Of a stretch of DNA of 64,000 nt, positions 57,214 through 64,000 are shown piece by piece (position 1 is the first letter of the stretch; every line of letters starts with the position of its first letter). The stretch is from positions 154,733 to 218,732 of the forward strand of contig NZ_JARACO010000002.1 of NCBI RefSeq assembly GCF_028765575.1, in the 5' to 3' direction. This DNA is from Aliivibrio sp. S3MY1. Lineage in GTDB: Bacteria > Pseudomonadota > Gammaproteobacteria > Enterobacterales > Vibrionaceae. The notes beneath the pieces are model-generated. The model made no database searches and was not told the origin of the DNA. It saw only the letters and a program-made list of their open reading frames with translations. Made by a program: the position numbers and the translations under genes.

Positions 57214-58572
57214 TTATGCTGCTTTTTTATTCGCTTGAGATAATACAGAAATTACCCCCTGAGCTAATGTTACTGCCCAAAACTCCCCAGCTAATGTCAA
57301 ACTTAAATAATGATCATCTACTGTTACTAAGCCATTCTTTTGCCAATGTTTAAATAGTGGCATAAGGTAATCAAATATATCGTGAGAGGTATGTTGTAAT
57401 AATTGACGACGAGATAACACTCCACGATCAAAGCCTGCTTTTATCATAGAAAATAAGCCTGCTGAATCTGTCGATTGCGTCATCATTGCTATTGGCATTT
57501 GATTAGCTTTAATCGATTCAATATATGACGTTAATGTTCGATGTTGCATAATACCCACCCCACCAAGATTACCGCCTGCACCACAACCTACAGGCAAGAC
57601 TTCAGCGGTGGTTTTAGCCAAACTGTTGTAGATACTTCTTTCACGATTACTGCGTGCCCAGTGATTAACGCTCAAACGATTAAGATGATGTTTGTTCATA
57701 AACTCCACACCATATTTATACATATACGCTTTTTCTTCGGTTGAAGCAGGTTGTGGCAGTTTTCCTTTATCAATCATGCCTTTCATGGGTGTTCCTCCCA
57801 TTTCAATCAACTGATAAAGATCAACACCATGTGCATTTGTCTCTAAAAAATCATTAAGGTCTTGCTGCCAAATCTCTGCTGTTTGATAAGGAAGGCCATA
57901 AAGTAAATCAACCACAATAGGCGCTTGCTCTGAGTCGCTTAACTCTTGTATACGGCGTAATACATACTCTTTATCATCCAGCCTCTTGGCTGAGCGTCTT
58001 ACTTTTGTATTAAAGCTTTGTACTCCAAATGAGAAACGGTTAAAGCCACCTTCTAATGACTTATCAAACATCTCTTCATCAAAACGGTTAATTCGCCCTT
58101 CTAAGGTAATTTCACAATCTGGTGTTAAGGGAAATTGAGAGCGAATAGCTTTGCCCAATTGTTCAATTTGATCTGCAGTAAGATCCGTTGGCGTTCCACC
58201 ACCAATATATACCGCGTGAAATGGAGCAACCTGTGTCCAAGGCAATTGCGCTTTCCATTTCAGCTCAACTAATAAAGCATCAAAATAATCTTGAACTAAC
58301 TGTTTACTTGAAGCGTGTTGAAAGAAATTGCAATAAGTACATCGCACACGACAAAAAGGAATATGGACATATAAACAACGATGCTTATTGATCTCGGTTG
58401 TTTCAGTAGATACGGAAGTAAAGCACTCATTAAATAAATCCGACGAGATAGGCATTGCGCCTCCCCCTGCATGAGCTGACGCTTTTCTTTGAAAAGCATA
58501 CAGCAATGGTTCTGGTGTGCTTTCACCAACAAGTGAAATAGGCAGCTGATTTAAGTCAATTTCTGTTCTCAT
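57214..58572 (-). CDS. hutW: radical SAM heme protein HutW
   Basis: First gene of the hutWXZ operon, 452 residues, related to coproporphyrinogen dehydrogenase/HemW and to ChuW, which opens heme anaerobically by radical chemistry. The [4Fe-4S] cysteines CRVRCTYCNFF lie at about residues 74-81, followed by the YIGGGTPTDL S-adenosylmethionine motif (about 123-132) and GVQSFNTKVR. The C-terminal part matches the HemW-like domain (LVTVDDHYLSLTLAGEFWAV). It diverges from tonB with a 155-base region that holds overlapping Fur-type sites. Confidence 0.93.
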   Translation of the reverse strand: MRTEIDLNQLPISLVGESTPEPLLYAFQRKASAHAGGGAMPISSDLFNECFTSVSTETTEINKHRCLYVHIPFCRVRCTYCNFFQHASSKQLVQDYFDALLVELKWKAQLPWTQVAPFHAVYIGGGTPTDLTADQIEQLGKAIRSQFPLTPDCEITLEGRINRFDEEMFDKSLEGGFNRFSFGVQSFNTKVRRSAKRLDDKEYVLRRIQELSDSEQAPIVVDLLYGLPYQTAEIWQQDLNDFLETNAHGVDLYQLIEMGGTPMKGMIDKGKLPQPASTEEKAYMYKYGVEFMNKHHLNRLSVNHWARSNRERSIYNSLAKTTAEVLPVGCGAGGNLGGVGIMQHRTLTSYIESIKANQMPIAMMTQSTDSAGLFSMIKAGFDRGVLSRRQLLQHTSHDIFDYLMPLFKHWQKNGLVTVDDHYLSLTLAGEFWAVTLAQGVISVLSQANKKAA

Positions 58573-58640
58573 GATTTCAATTCTTTTTAACTCGTTACTT
58601 CAAAGAGTTTTGCTTCTTTTTATATCATAAAGTATTTTTA

Positions 58641-58674
58641 AATGAGAATGCAATTGATAATTGATCTCATTCTT
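58641..58674. promoter_or_regulatory. Fur-type palindromes between hutW and tonB
   Basis: The outer arms AATGAGA (58641-58647) and TCTCATT (58665-58671) enclose an inner ATTGATAATTGAT, giving overlapping GATAAT-type half sites typical of tandem Fur binding. The region serves both divergent operons. Confidence 0.6.
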
Positions 58675-58727
58675 ATTTTGTTTATACTGTTGTCATCTTA
58701 AAAGTACTGAATTAAATGGAGACATTC

Positions 58728-59441
58728 GTGCTGAACTTTCGTTACCTCGCGGCAGCTGGTATTTCATTAGCTATTCATACCGCGCTTATCTGGTCTGTTC
58801 CTGAAAAAAAAGCCTTTGCTATGCCAACAGGTAGTACTTCATCACAAGTCAACATCCAGTTTGTCACACCAAGTGCTCCTACTCCTCAATCAGTACAAAA
58901 GAAAAAAAATGAGGTAACAAAACCTAAAGAACAACCAAAACAGCAAGCCACAGTTGAAAAGACAGTTCAAAAACCAGTGGTGAAAAAGAAAATGGTAAAA
59001 AAACCAACCGTTTCAGAACCAATTGCCCCCCCAAAAAATATTCTTAAAGAAAAAGCAGAAACCAAAACGATTACGAATGCGATTAAGAAAAAAGACAAGC
59101 CTGTAAAAAAAGAGTCAACCGCAAAACCTGTCGCCTCTAAATCAGGTGCAACAGAAAAGCCACAATTGGTCCAAAAACCGAGTTTTTTAACACGTCCTAA
59201 TGCACCACGTTACCCTCGCATGGCGCAGCGTAAAGGTATTGAGGGTACTGCATTATATGAGATCTGGCTAAATGAAAGTGGCAAACAAATTAAACAAGAG
59301 TTAATCACCTCATCAGGTGCGCAAGTCCTTGATGAAGCAGCCCTTAGTGCAATTCGTGATTGGCAATTTTCACCTCAAATGATCAATGGTCAAGCGATTG
59401 CACACCGTGTGCAGATCCCTGTCCGATTTTCACTTAATTAA
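58728..59441 (+). CDS. tonB: energy transducer TonB
   Basis: Transfers proton-motive energy from ExbBD to outer-membrane receptors. I start at GTG 58728, six bases after GGAG (58718-58721); an in-frame ATG at 58716 overlaps that site. About 237 residues: an N-terminal signal-anchor helix with the SxxxH motif (SLAIHTALIW), a long Lys/Pro-rich spacer (many KP, KK and PKEQPKQQ repeats, about 50-150) and the C-terminal TonB domain (NAPRYPRMAQRKGIEGTALY...EAALSAIRDWQFSP). First gene of tonB-exbB-exbD-hutB-hutC-hutD. Confidence 0.94.
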   Translation: MLNFRYLAAAGISLAIHTALIWSVPEKKAFAMPTGSTSSQVNIQFVTPSAPTPQSVQKKKNEVTKPKEQPKQQATVEKTVQKPVVKKKMVKKPTVSEPIAPPKNILKEKAETKTITNAIKKKDKPVKKESTAKPVASKSGATEKPQLVQKPSFLTRPNAPRYPRMAQRKGIEGTALYEIWLNESGKQIKQELITSSGAQVLDEAALSAIRDWQFSPQMINGQAIAHRVQIPVRFSLN

Positions 59442-59462
59442 TCAGTTATACCGGATCTAACT

Positions 59463-60146
59463 ATGCTTAATTTTTCACACTTATATTCACAACTTGGCAT
59501 TATGGCTTTCCCCCTAATAGCTTGTTCATTACTCACTCTGGCATTATTGCTAGAGCGAACCATTCAACTTTTACTTTTTTCTGGCTGCTCTCATAAAAAA
59601 ATACAGTCGACATTAAGTGAATTAGAAAAAGACGATGCTCAAGGAATTCAATCATTGATTAAAGAGTTAAAAAAACGTCGAGCCCTGTCAGCAAAAGGCA
59701 ATGCCATGCTACTTGCTCATCGTGATTTTGAAAAAGGGTTACGCGAAGATGTGGCAGGATTATGGCTTCAAGAAAAGCGCCATCAATTACGCTCTGGACT
59801 CCGCCTTTTAGCTCTTATTGGCATGATAAGCCCATTATTAGGATTATTAGGTACCGTTCTTGGTCTAATTGATATGTTTAAAGATGTCGCCGCAACAACG
59901 GGGTCTATTACACCCAATATTCTGGCTGATGGGCTGGGGCTTGCGATGCGAACGACAGCGATTGGTTTAATCATTGCTTTGCCTGCAATTGCAAGCTCAC
60001 AGCTTCTAGGCTTATGGGCAGATCGTATATTGTCACGCTTAGAGCATTCATTAAATTACACTAATTTATGGATTGAGGGGGTATTTAGCTCAAGTGATTC
60101 AATGAGTGAGAACATCCAACCTAAAATCATCAAGGTGAATGCATGA
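59463..60146 (+). CDS. exbB: biopolymer transport protein ExbB
   Basis: Inner-membrane proton channel subunit of the TonB motor, 227 residues with three helices (about 12-32, 113-135, 155-180). The conserved core is LRLLALIGMISPLLGLLGTVLG...ADGLGLAMRTTAIGLIIALPAI. It follows tonB by 21 bases and overlaps exbD by 4 bases (ATGA). The neighbouring genes show it serves heme uptake. Confidence 0.95.
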   Translation: MLNFSHLYSQLGIMAFPLIACSLLTLALLLERTIQLLLFSGCSHKKIQSTLSELEKDDAQGIQSLIKELKKRRALSAKGNAMLLAHRDFEKGLREDVAGLWLQEKRHQLRSGLRLLALIGMISPLLGLLGTVLGLIDMFKDVAATTGSITPNILADGLGLAMRTTAIGLIIALPAIASSQLLGLWADRILSRLEHSLNYTNLWIEGVFSSSDSMSENIQPKIIKVNA

Positions 60147-60562
60147 TTAGATCACCCACCCAAAATACGGAAGAATCCATTCAGCCTGATCTGACCCCTT
60201 TACTCGATATTATTTTCATCGTAATGGTCTTTTTATTACTAACCGCTACGGTAAAACTTCAATCTTTAGAAGTGAGCTTACCGACAGCGGATACCGAATC
60301 GATAAGTGAAGTAGACAGTAAGTCTTTTACCATCAATATATTAGAACAACCACCCTATTGGGGGTTGGATGGCCACTCTTATTCAAGCTGGCCTTCTTTT
60401 ACACACGCATTATTACAAAAAGTAAAAAGCAAGCCAGAGTTTCAAGTGGTTATTGCCTCTGATAAAACCGCTGAAATTCAACACATGGTTAAATTATTAG
60501 CCTTTTTACAAGATAACAATATTAAAGCAACTCAAATTTTAATGGACGAAAATAAATCATGA
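60143..60562 (+). CDS. exbD: biopolymer transport protein ExbD
   Basis: Partner of ExbB, 139 residues, one N-terminal helix (about 20-40) carrying the essential Asp in DLTPLLDIIFIVMVFLLL, then the periplasmic domain (VVIASDKTAEIQHMVKLL). It overlaps exbB and hutB by four bases each, indicating tight translational coupling. Confidence 0.95.
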   Translation: MIRSPTQNTEESIQPDLTPLLDIIFIVMVFLLLTATVKLQSLEVSLPTADTESISEVDSKSFTINILEQPPYWGLDGHSYSSWPSFTHALLQKVKSKPEFQVVIASDKTAEIQHMVKLLAFLQDNNIKATQILMDENKS

Positions 60563-61407
60563 TTAATTCAAAACTTACCTCTTCTTTTCTTGCTATTGCA
60601 TTACTTTCATTCTCATCCATTAGTACGGCACAAGATCGTATTATTAGTGCAGGAAGTGCCGTAACGGAGCTAATTTACGCACTAGGTGCAGAAGATGCTC
60701 TTATTGCCGTTGATGTCACGAGCAAAATGCCGCAAACACAGTCCTTACCTAAAATTGGGTATCACCGTCAGTTATCAACAGAAGGCTTACTGGCTTTACA
60801 ACCAACACAAATCATTGGTTCCGATGAAATGGGACCACAAAGTACATTAGATTTACTTTCTCAATCGAATGTAAAAGTGAATATAGTGAACACTACGCCG
60901 ACGGTTCAAGGATTATTAGATCGCATTGATGAAATAGCCTTTCTTACGCAACATCAACCGCAAGCAGAAAACATCAAGGATCAAGTAAATAAGAAAGTCG
61001 CCTTGCTAAATAGTAATATTCCAGATAAAGCGAAACAGAAAAAAGTCATTTACCTTTTATTGCATGAAGGCAGAGCACCTTATGTGGCAGGTAGTGGTAC
61101 GACAATGGATGAATTAATCCATTTAGCAGGGGCAAGTAATCCCGCGAGTTCATCTATATCATCATTTAAACCCATGTCAATGGAAGCCATGATCTCAATG
61201 CAACCTGACGTTGTTTTAGTCAGTAACCGTAGTATCAAGACGTTAAAAGGTATTGATAATATTATCGAATCCATTCCAACCTTAGCCTCTACTCCTGCAG
61301 GTACTAATAAACAAATTATTGGGATTGATGGTTCTGCGTTAGTTGGTGGTCTTGGACTGGCGACACTTGATGAAGCCGCTCGTTTAAATGCCCTTCTTTA
61401 TCCTTAA
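60559..61407 (+). CDS. hutB: periplasmic hemin-binding protein HutB
   Basis: Substrate-binding protein of the HutBCD ABC importer, 282 residues. Signal peptide ends near residue 24 (SSISTAQD). The class III binding-protein pattern is evident: RIISAGSAVTELIYALGAED, VSKMPQTQSLPKIGYHRQLSTEGLLALQPTQIIG, a central helix, and LIHLAGASNPA. Heme ligand residues are likely in the GYHRQ and EGR segments. It overlaps exbD by 4 bases and is followed directly by hutC. Confidence 0.93.
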   Translation: MINSKLTSSFLAIALLSFSSISTAQDRIISAGSAVTELIYALGAEDALIAVDVTSKMPQTQSLPKIGYHRQLSTEGLLALQPTQIIGSDEMGPQSTLDLLSQSNVKVNIVNTTPTVQGLLDRIDEIAFLTQHQPQAENIKDQVNKKVALLNSNIPDKAKQKKVIYLLLHEGRAPYVAGSGTTMDELIHLAGASNPASSSISSFKPMSMEAMISMQPDVVLVSNRSIKTLKGIDNIIESIPTLASTPAGTNKQIIGIDGSALVGGLGLATLDEAARLNALLYP

Positions 61408-61416
61408 GTGATTATT

Positions 61417-62454
61417 ATGTTATTAAAATATCTCTCTTATTCAAAATTACTGTGGTTAAGTGTCTTTTCTCTATTTATTATCGCCATCAGCTCCATTGCG
61501 ACAGGGCCAATGAACATTACGCTAAGTGATAGTTTTCATAGCCTTATGCCTTGGTCAAGCGCTGAAATTCCGGCGCACATTAACTTAATCATTCACCAAG
61601 TTCGCTTACCAAGAACCATCCTTAGTATGCTTGTTGGTGCCATCTTGGCAATTTCAGGTGTTGTCATGCAGGGTTTATTTCGAAACCCTCTTGCTGAACC
61701 TGGAATTATTGGGGTATCTGCGGGGGCCGCTCTTGGTGCAGCAATGGCTATCGTATTATTTTCATCCGTTGCTCAGCAATTTCCTATTATTATGAGTTTT
61801 GCAGCCATACCTATCTTTGCCTTTTTTGGGGGGGCAATTACAACTTTGATTGTCTACCGATTAGGCACAAGTAAGTTCGGCACCTCTATTACGGTTATGT
61901 TGTTAGCAGGTGTAGCCATTAGTGCATTATCGGGGGCTGGTATTGGTTATTTAAATTTCATTGCAGATGATCAAATGTTGCGTGATCTTTCTTTATGGTC
62001 AATGGGATCATTAGCGGGCGCAAAATGGTCAGACTTATTGTTGGCGGTTATTGGACTTGTTGTACTTCTGTCTCTATTTATGAAAAATGCACCCGGATTA
62101 AACGCCCTGTTATTAGGTGAAGCAGAAGCTAAGCACTTAGGGATAAATGTTCAATCATTGAAAAAGCGTATGATCATTTTAAGTGCGGTCGGCGTGGGAA
62201 TAACTGTCAGCTTATCTGGCATGATTGGCTTTATTGGCCTGATTATCCCTCACCTTGGACGCATGATCGCTGGTCCTAATCATAAAACGTTACTGCCTCT
62301 CTCGGCGCTTCTAGGTGGTCTATTACTAACTTGTGCAGATATGTTTGCCCGTGTTGCTGTTAGCCCGGCAGAACTTCCCGTTGGTATTGTGACTGCCATT
62401 ATTGGTGCGCCTTTCTTTTTATATCTACTTTTTACTCAAAGAGGAAAGATCTGA
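61417..62454 (+). CDS. hutC: heme ABC transporter permease HutC
   Basis: Inner-membrane BtuC/FecCD-type permease, 345 residues from the ATG at 61417; a GTG at 61408 directly after the hutB stop is an alternative, and no strong ribosome site separates the two. About nine to ten helices with the family landmarks LPRTILSMLVGAILAISGVVMQG, NPLAEPGIIGVSAGAALGA and SLSGMIGFIGLIIPHLGRM (the coupling segment). Its stop overlaps the hutD start (TGATG). Confidence 0.93.
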   Translation: MLLKYLSYSKLLWLSVFSLFIIAISSIATGPMNITLSDSFHSLMPWSSAEIPAHINLIIHQVRLPRTILSMLVGAILAISGVVMQGLFRNPLAEPGIIGVSAGAALGAAMAIVLFSSVAQQFPIIMSFAAIPIFAFFGGAITTLIVYRLGTSKFGTSITVMLLAGVAISALSGAGIGYLNFIADDQMLRDLSLWSMGSLAGAKWSDLLLAVIGLVVLLSLFMKNAPGLNALLLGEAEAKHLGINVQSLKKRMIILSAVGVGITVSLSGMIGFIGLIIPHLGRMIAGPNHKTLLPLSALLGGLLLTCADMFARVAVSPAELPVGIVTAIIGAPFFLYLLFTQRGKI

Positions 62455-63233
62455 TGCGCCGTAATTCTGTAGCTATTTCAGCAAAAAATATCTCTTATCA
62501 ATTAAATAATAAAATCATTTTAGACGATATAAATTTAGATCTTCATTGTGGGGAGGTGACAACACTACTTGGCCCTAATGGTGCGGGAAAAAGTACCCTA
62601 CTTAAGATATTGTGTGATGAAATTGAATCTAACAATGAGATCCGCTATTTCAATAAGAGAAAAGAAGAATGGAATAAATCATTATTAGCGCAACAATTAG
62701 GTATTCTGCCTCAGCAAAGTAGTCTCTCTTTTGCCTTTAGTGTGAGTGAAGTGGTAGAGCTTGGCGGTTTACCTTTAGATCTTCCAAATAAAACATTAGC
62801 ACCGCTTACGCAATCTATGATGCAAAAAACAGGGATCAACCATCTAGCTGAAAGATTATACCCTTCTCTCTCTGGTGGTGAAAAACAGCGTGTACATTTG
62901 GCTCGCGTACTAACGCAAGTAAGTCAGTATAAACAAAAAATTGTCATGCTTGATGAACCGACCTCTGCATTGGATCTTTCCCATCAGCATAATACCTTAC
63001 GTTTAGCTCGAGAATTAGCTGCGGAAGGAGCTGCTGTTATAGTGGTATTACATGATTTAAATTTAGCGGCTCAATATTCAGACAGAGTGATCGTGTTGAA
63101 AGATGGAAAACTGCAAGTAGATGGGAAGCCTTGGCAGGCGATAACTGCAAAAATGATTGAAGATGTTTATGGACATAAAACGTTAATACAAATACACCCA
63201 ATGTATGACTTTCCTGTGGTGCATGCGGCTTAG
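62454..63233 (+). CDS. hutD: heme ABC transporter ATPase HutD
   Basis: Cytoplasmic ATPase that powers HutBC, 259 residues. Walker A GPNGAGKST (about 39-47), Q-loop LPQQSSLSF, signature LSGGEKQRVHLAR (about 139), Walker B IVMLDEPTSALD and H-loop VVLHDLNLA are complete. GAGG nine bases before the ATG, which overlaps the hutC stop. Last gene of the operon. Confidence 0.95.
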   Translation: MRRNSVAISAKNISYQLNNKIILDDINLDLHCGEVTTLLGPNGAGKSTLLKILCDEIESNNEIRYFNKRKEEWNKSLLAQQLGILPQQSSLSFAFSVSEVVELGGLPLDLPNKTLAPLTQSMMQKTGINHLAERLYPSLSGGEKQRVHLARVLTQVSQYKQKIVMLDEPTSALDLSHQHNTLRLARELAAEGAAVIVVLHDLNLAAQYSDRVIVLKDGKLQVDGKPWQAITAKMIEDVYGHKTLIQIHPMYDFPVVHAA

Positions 63234-63260
63234 AATATCTATTCTTCAAATTACAGACAT

Positions 63261-63290
63261 AAAAAAAGGAGAGCTAGTGCTCTCCTTATT
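63261..63290 (-). terminator. terminator between hutD and rplT
   Basis: GGAGAGC (63268-63274) and GCTCTCC (63279-63285) with loop TAGT; seven T follow on the minus strand (rplT side), only TTATTTA on the plus strand. Confidence 0.85.
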
Positions 63291-63319
63291 TAGTCTTAAA
63301 GCCTTTGAAACTGTTCTAA

Positions 63320-63673
63320 TTAAAGAGCAGCTTTCGCTTTAGCAACAAGAGCAGCGAATGCCGCTTTGTCGAATACAGCGATGTCAGCTAGGATCTTACG
63401 ATCGATTTCAATAGATGCTTTCTTAAGACCGTTAATGAAACGGCTGTAAGACATCTCGTTTTGACGAGCTGCAGCATTGATACGAGCGATCCAAAGTTGA
63501 CGGAAAACACGCTTTTTGTTGCGACGGTCACGGTAAGCATATTGACCTGCTTTAGTAACTGCCTGGAAAGCTACACGGTAAACACGTGAACGTGCTCCGT
63601 AGTAACCTTTAGCTTGTTTTAGAACTTTCTTATGACGTGCACGAGCTTGTACACCACGTTTTACGCGAGGCAT
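63320..63673 (-). CDS. rplT: 50S ribosomal protein L20
   Basis: 117-residue 23S-rRNA-binding protein that also represses its own operon. [20 protein letters not shown] and [20 protein letters not shown] are invariant L20 segments. It follows rpmI by 39 bases. A terminator follows, and pheS, the usual next neighbour in E. coli, is 10 kb away. Confidence 0.98.
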   Translation of the reverse strand: MPRVKRGVQARARHKKVLKQAKGYYGARSRVYRVAFQAVTKAGQYAYRDRRNKKRVFRQLWIARINAAARQNEMSYSRFINGLKKASIEIDRKILADIAVFDKAAFAALVAKAKAAL

Positions 63674-63712
63674 TATGTCTCTCCTAAACTAAAATTAAAT
63701 AAATACTAAAAA

Positions 63713-63907
63713 TTATGCGTATGGAAGCATACGTGCAACTGCTGCTACTTCACATTTTGGAAGTAGAGAGTTTGGACGAAGCTGACGCTTGTTTTTAGTA
63801 GTACGTTTAGTCAGGATGTGACGTTTCGTAGCGTGCTTAAATTTGATACCACCAGCAGTTTTCTTAAAACGCTTAGAAGCACCTTTGTTTGATTTCATCT
63901 TAGGCAT
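63713..63907 (-). CDS. rpmI: 50S ribosomal protein L35
   Basis: 64-residue ribosomal protein: [44 protein letters not shown] lies about 9 bases before the ATG in the context GCGGAGTTAT, similar to E. coli. The infC gene is expected just to the right. Confidence 0.98.
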   Translation of the reverse strand: MPKMKSNKGASKRFKKTAGGIKFKHATKRHILTKRTTKNKRQLRPNSLLPKCEVAAVARMLPYA

Positions 63908-64000
63908 GATGAATATAACTCCGCATTGTTGCGTGATTAAACATATAGTAATTAGGCGAATAAAACAGGATAACTGCGAGCAGCTACCCCACTTTATTAC
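63908..64000 (-). promoter_or_regulatory. rpmI-rplT leader (probable L20 operator region)
   Basis: The 93 bases between rpmI and the window end carry no ORF. On the minus strand they begin GTAATAAAG, consistent with the very end of infC (stop TAA at 63997-63999), but the gene itself is outside. In E. coli this interval is part of the L20 translational operator; the pairing was not traced here. Confidence 0.35.

Overview
The window reads as ordinary chromosome of a marine gammaproteobacterium of the Vibrionaceae, most likely an Aliivibrio (the Vibrio fischeri group). The grounds are an AT-rich base composition by eye, family-typical genes (HutZXW heme cluster, DUF2835, astE, the prc-proQ-msrC-letAB-rsmF order), and a 330-residue periplasmic cyclic-nucleotide phosphodiesterase of the CpdP type first described in V. 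fischeri. No insertion sequence, prophage or CRISPR array was seen.

Layout. 1-3800: truncated large NAD-glutamate dehydrogenase (minus strand). 3959-11107: DUF2835 protein, aminopeptidase N, a secreted hypothetical protein, then prc-proQ and msrC (minus). 11204-18438: an ABC exporter, the letA-letB envelope lipid-transport pair and rsmF (plus). 18562-27353: ThrE-type exporter, EfpL, a TSUP transporter, a small secreted protein, a lipoprotein amidohydrolase, then a compact TetR-centred regulon (VTT membrane protein, tandem redoxin, VOC protein, TetR, DUF417 protein) and yciA. 27700-32570: an RCC1-like propeller lipoprotein, cpdP, a graveyard of three broken regulator or enzyme genes (MalY-like, AraC-like, MalI-like), and an EamA transporter. 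32754-36450: pepT-dcuC with a divergent-looking upstream RpiR-type regulator. 36664-40886: LysM lipoprotein and two GGDEF proteins flanking tRNA-Val(GAC). 41048-49550: cvfB, an unknown membrane protein, a stand-alone PEP-synthase-like barrel, aroH-yajQ, pepF, astE, ihfA. 50075-53463: pheST. 53781-63233: a Fur-type iron/heme island (heme receptor; hutWXZ; tonB-exbB-exbD-hutB-hutC-hutD). 63320-64000: rplT, rpmI and their leader.

How the genes work together. The heme island is a complete pathway: outer-membrane receptor, TonB-ExbB-ExbD energy, periplasmic HutB, HutCD import, and HutWXZ for intracellular heme handling, with Fur-box-like palindromes in front of the receptor and in the hutW/tonB divergent promoter. 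It sits between rplT and pheS, which are neighbours in Escherichia coli; no pheM leader peptide is visible.

The most interesting regulatory signal is in 25141-26355: three copies of one 19-bp palindrome, placed in the tetR promoter and directly after the -10 boxes of two other promoters with nearly the same architecture. This suggests a self-contained TetR regulon joining a tandem glutaredoxin, a VTT membrane protein, a VOC protein and a DUF417 (RclC-like) membrane protein, perhaps answering reactive electrophiles or oxidants. Other points are the layered gene remnants at 30771-31616, a divergent PEP-synthase-like domain beside the PEP-consuming DAHP synthase AroH, and an RCC1/BLIP-II-like lipoprotein. 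Nothing here can be proved from sequence alone to be an undescribed system.
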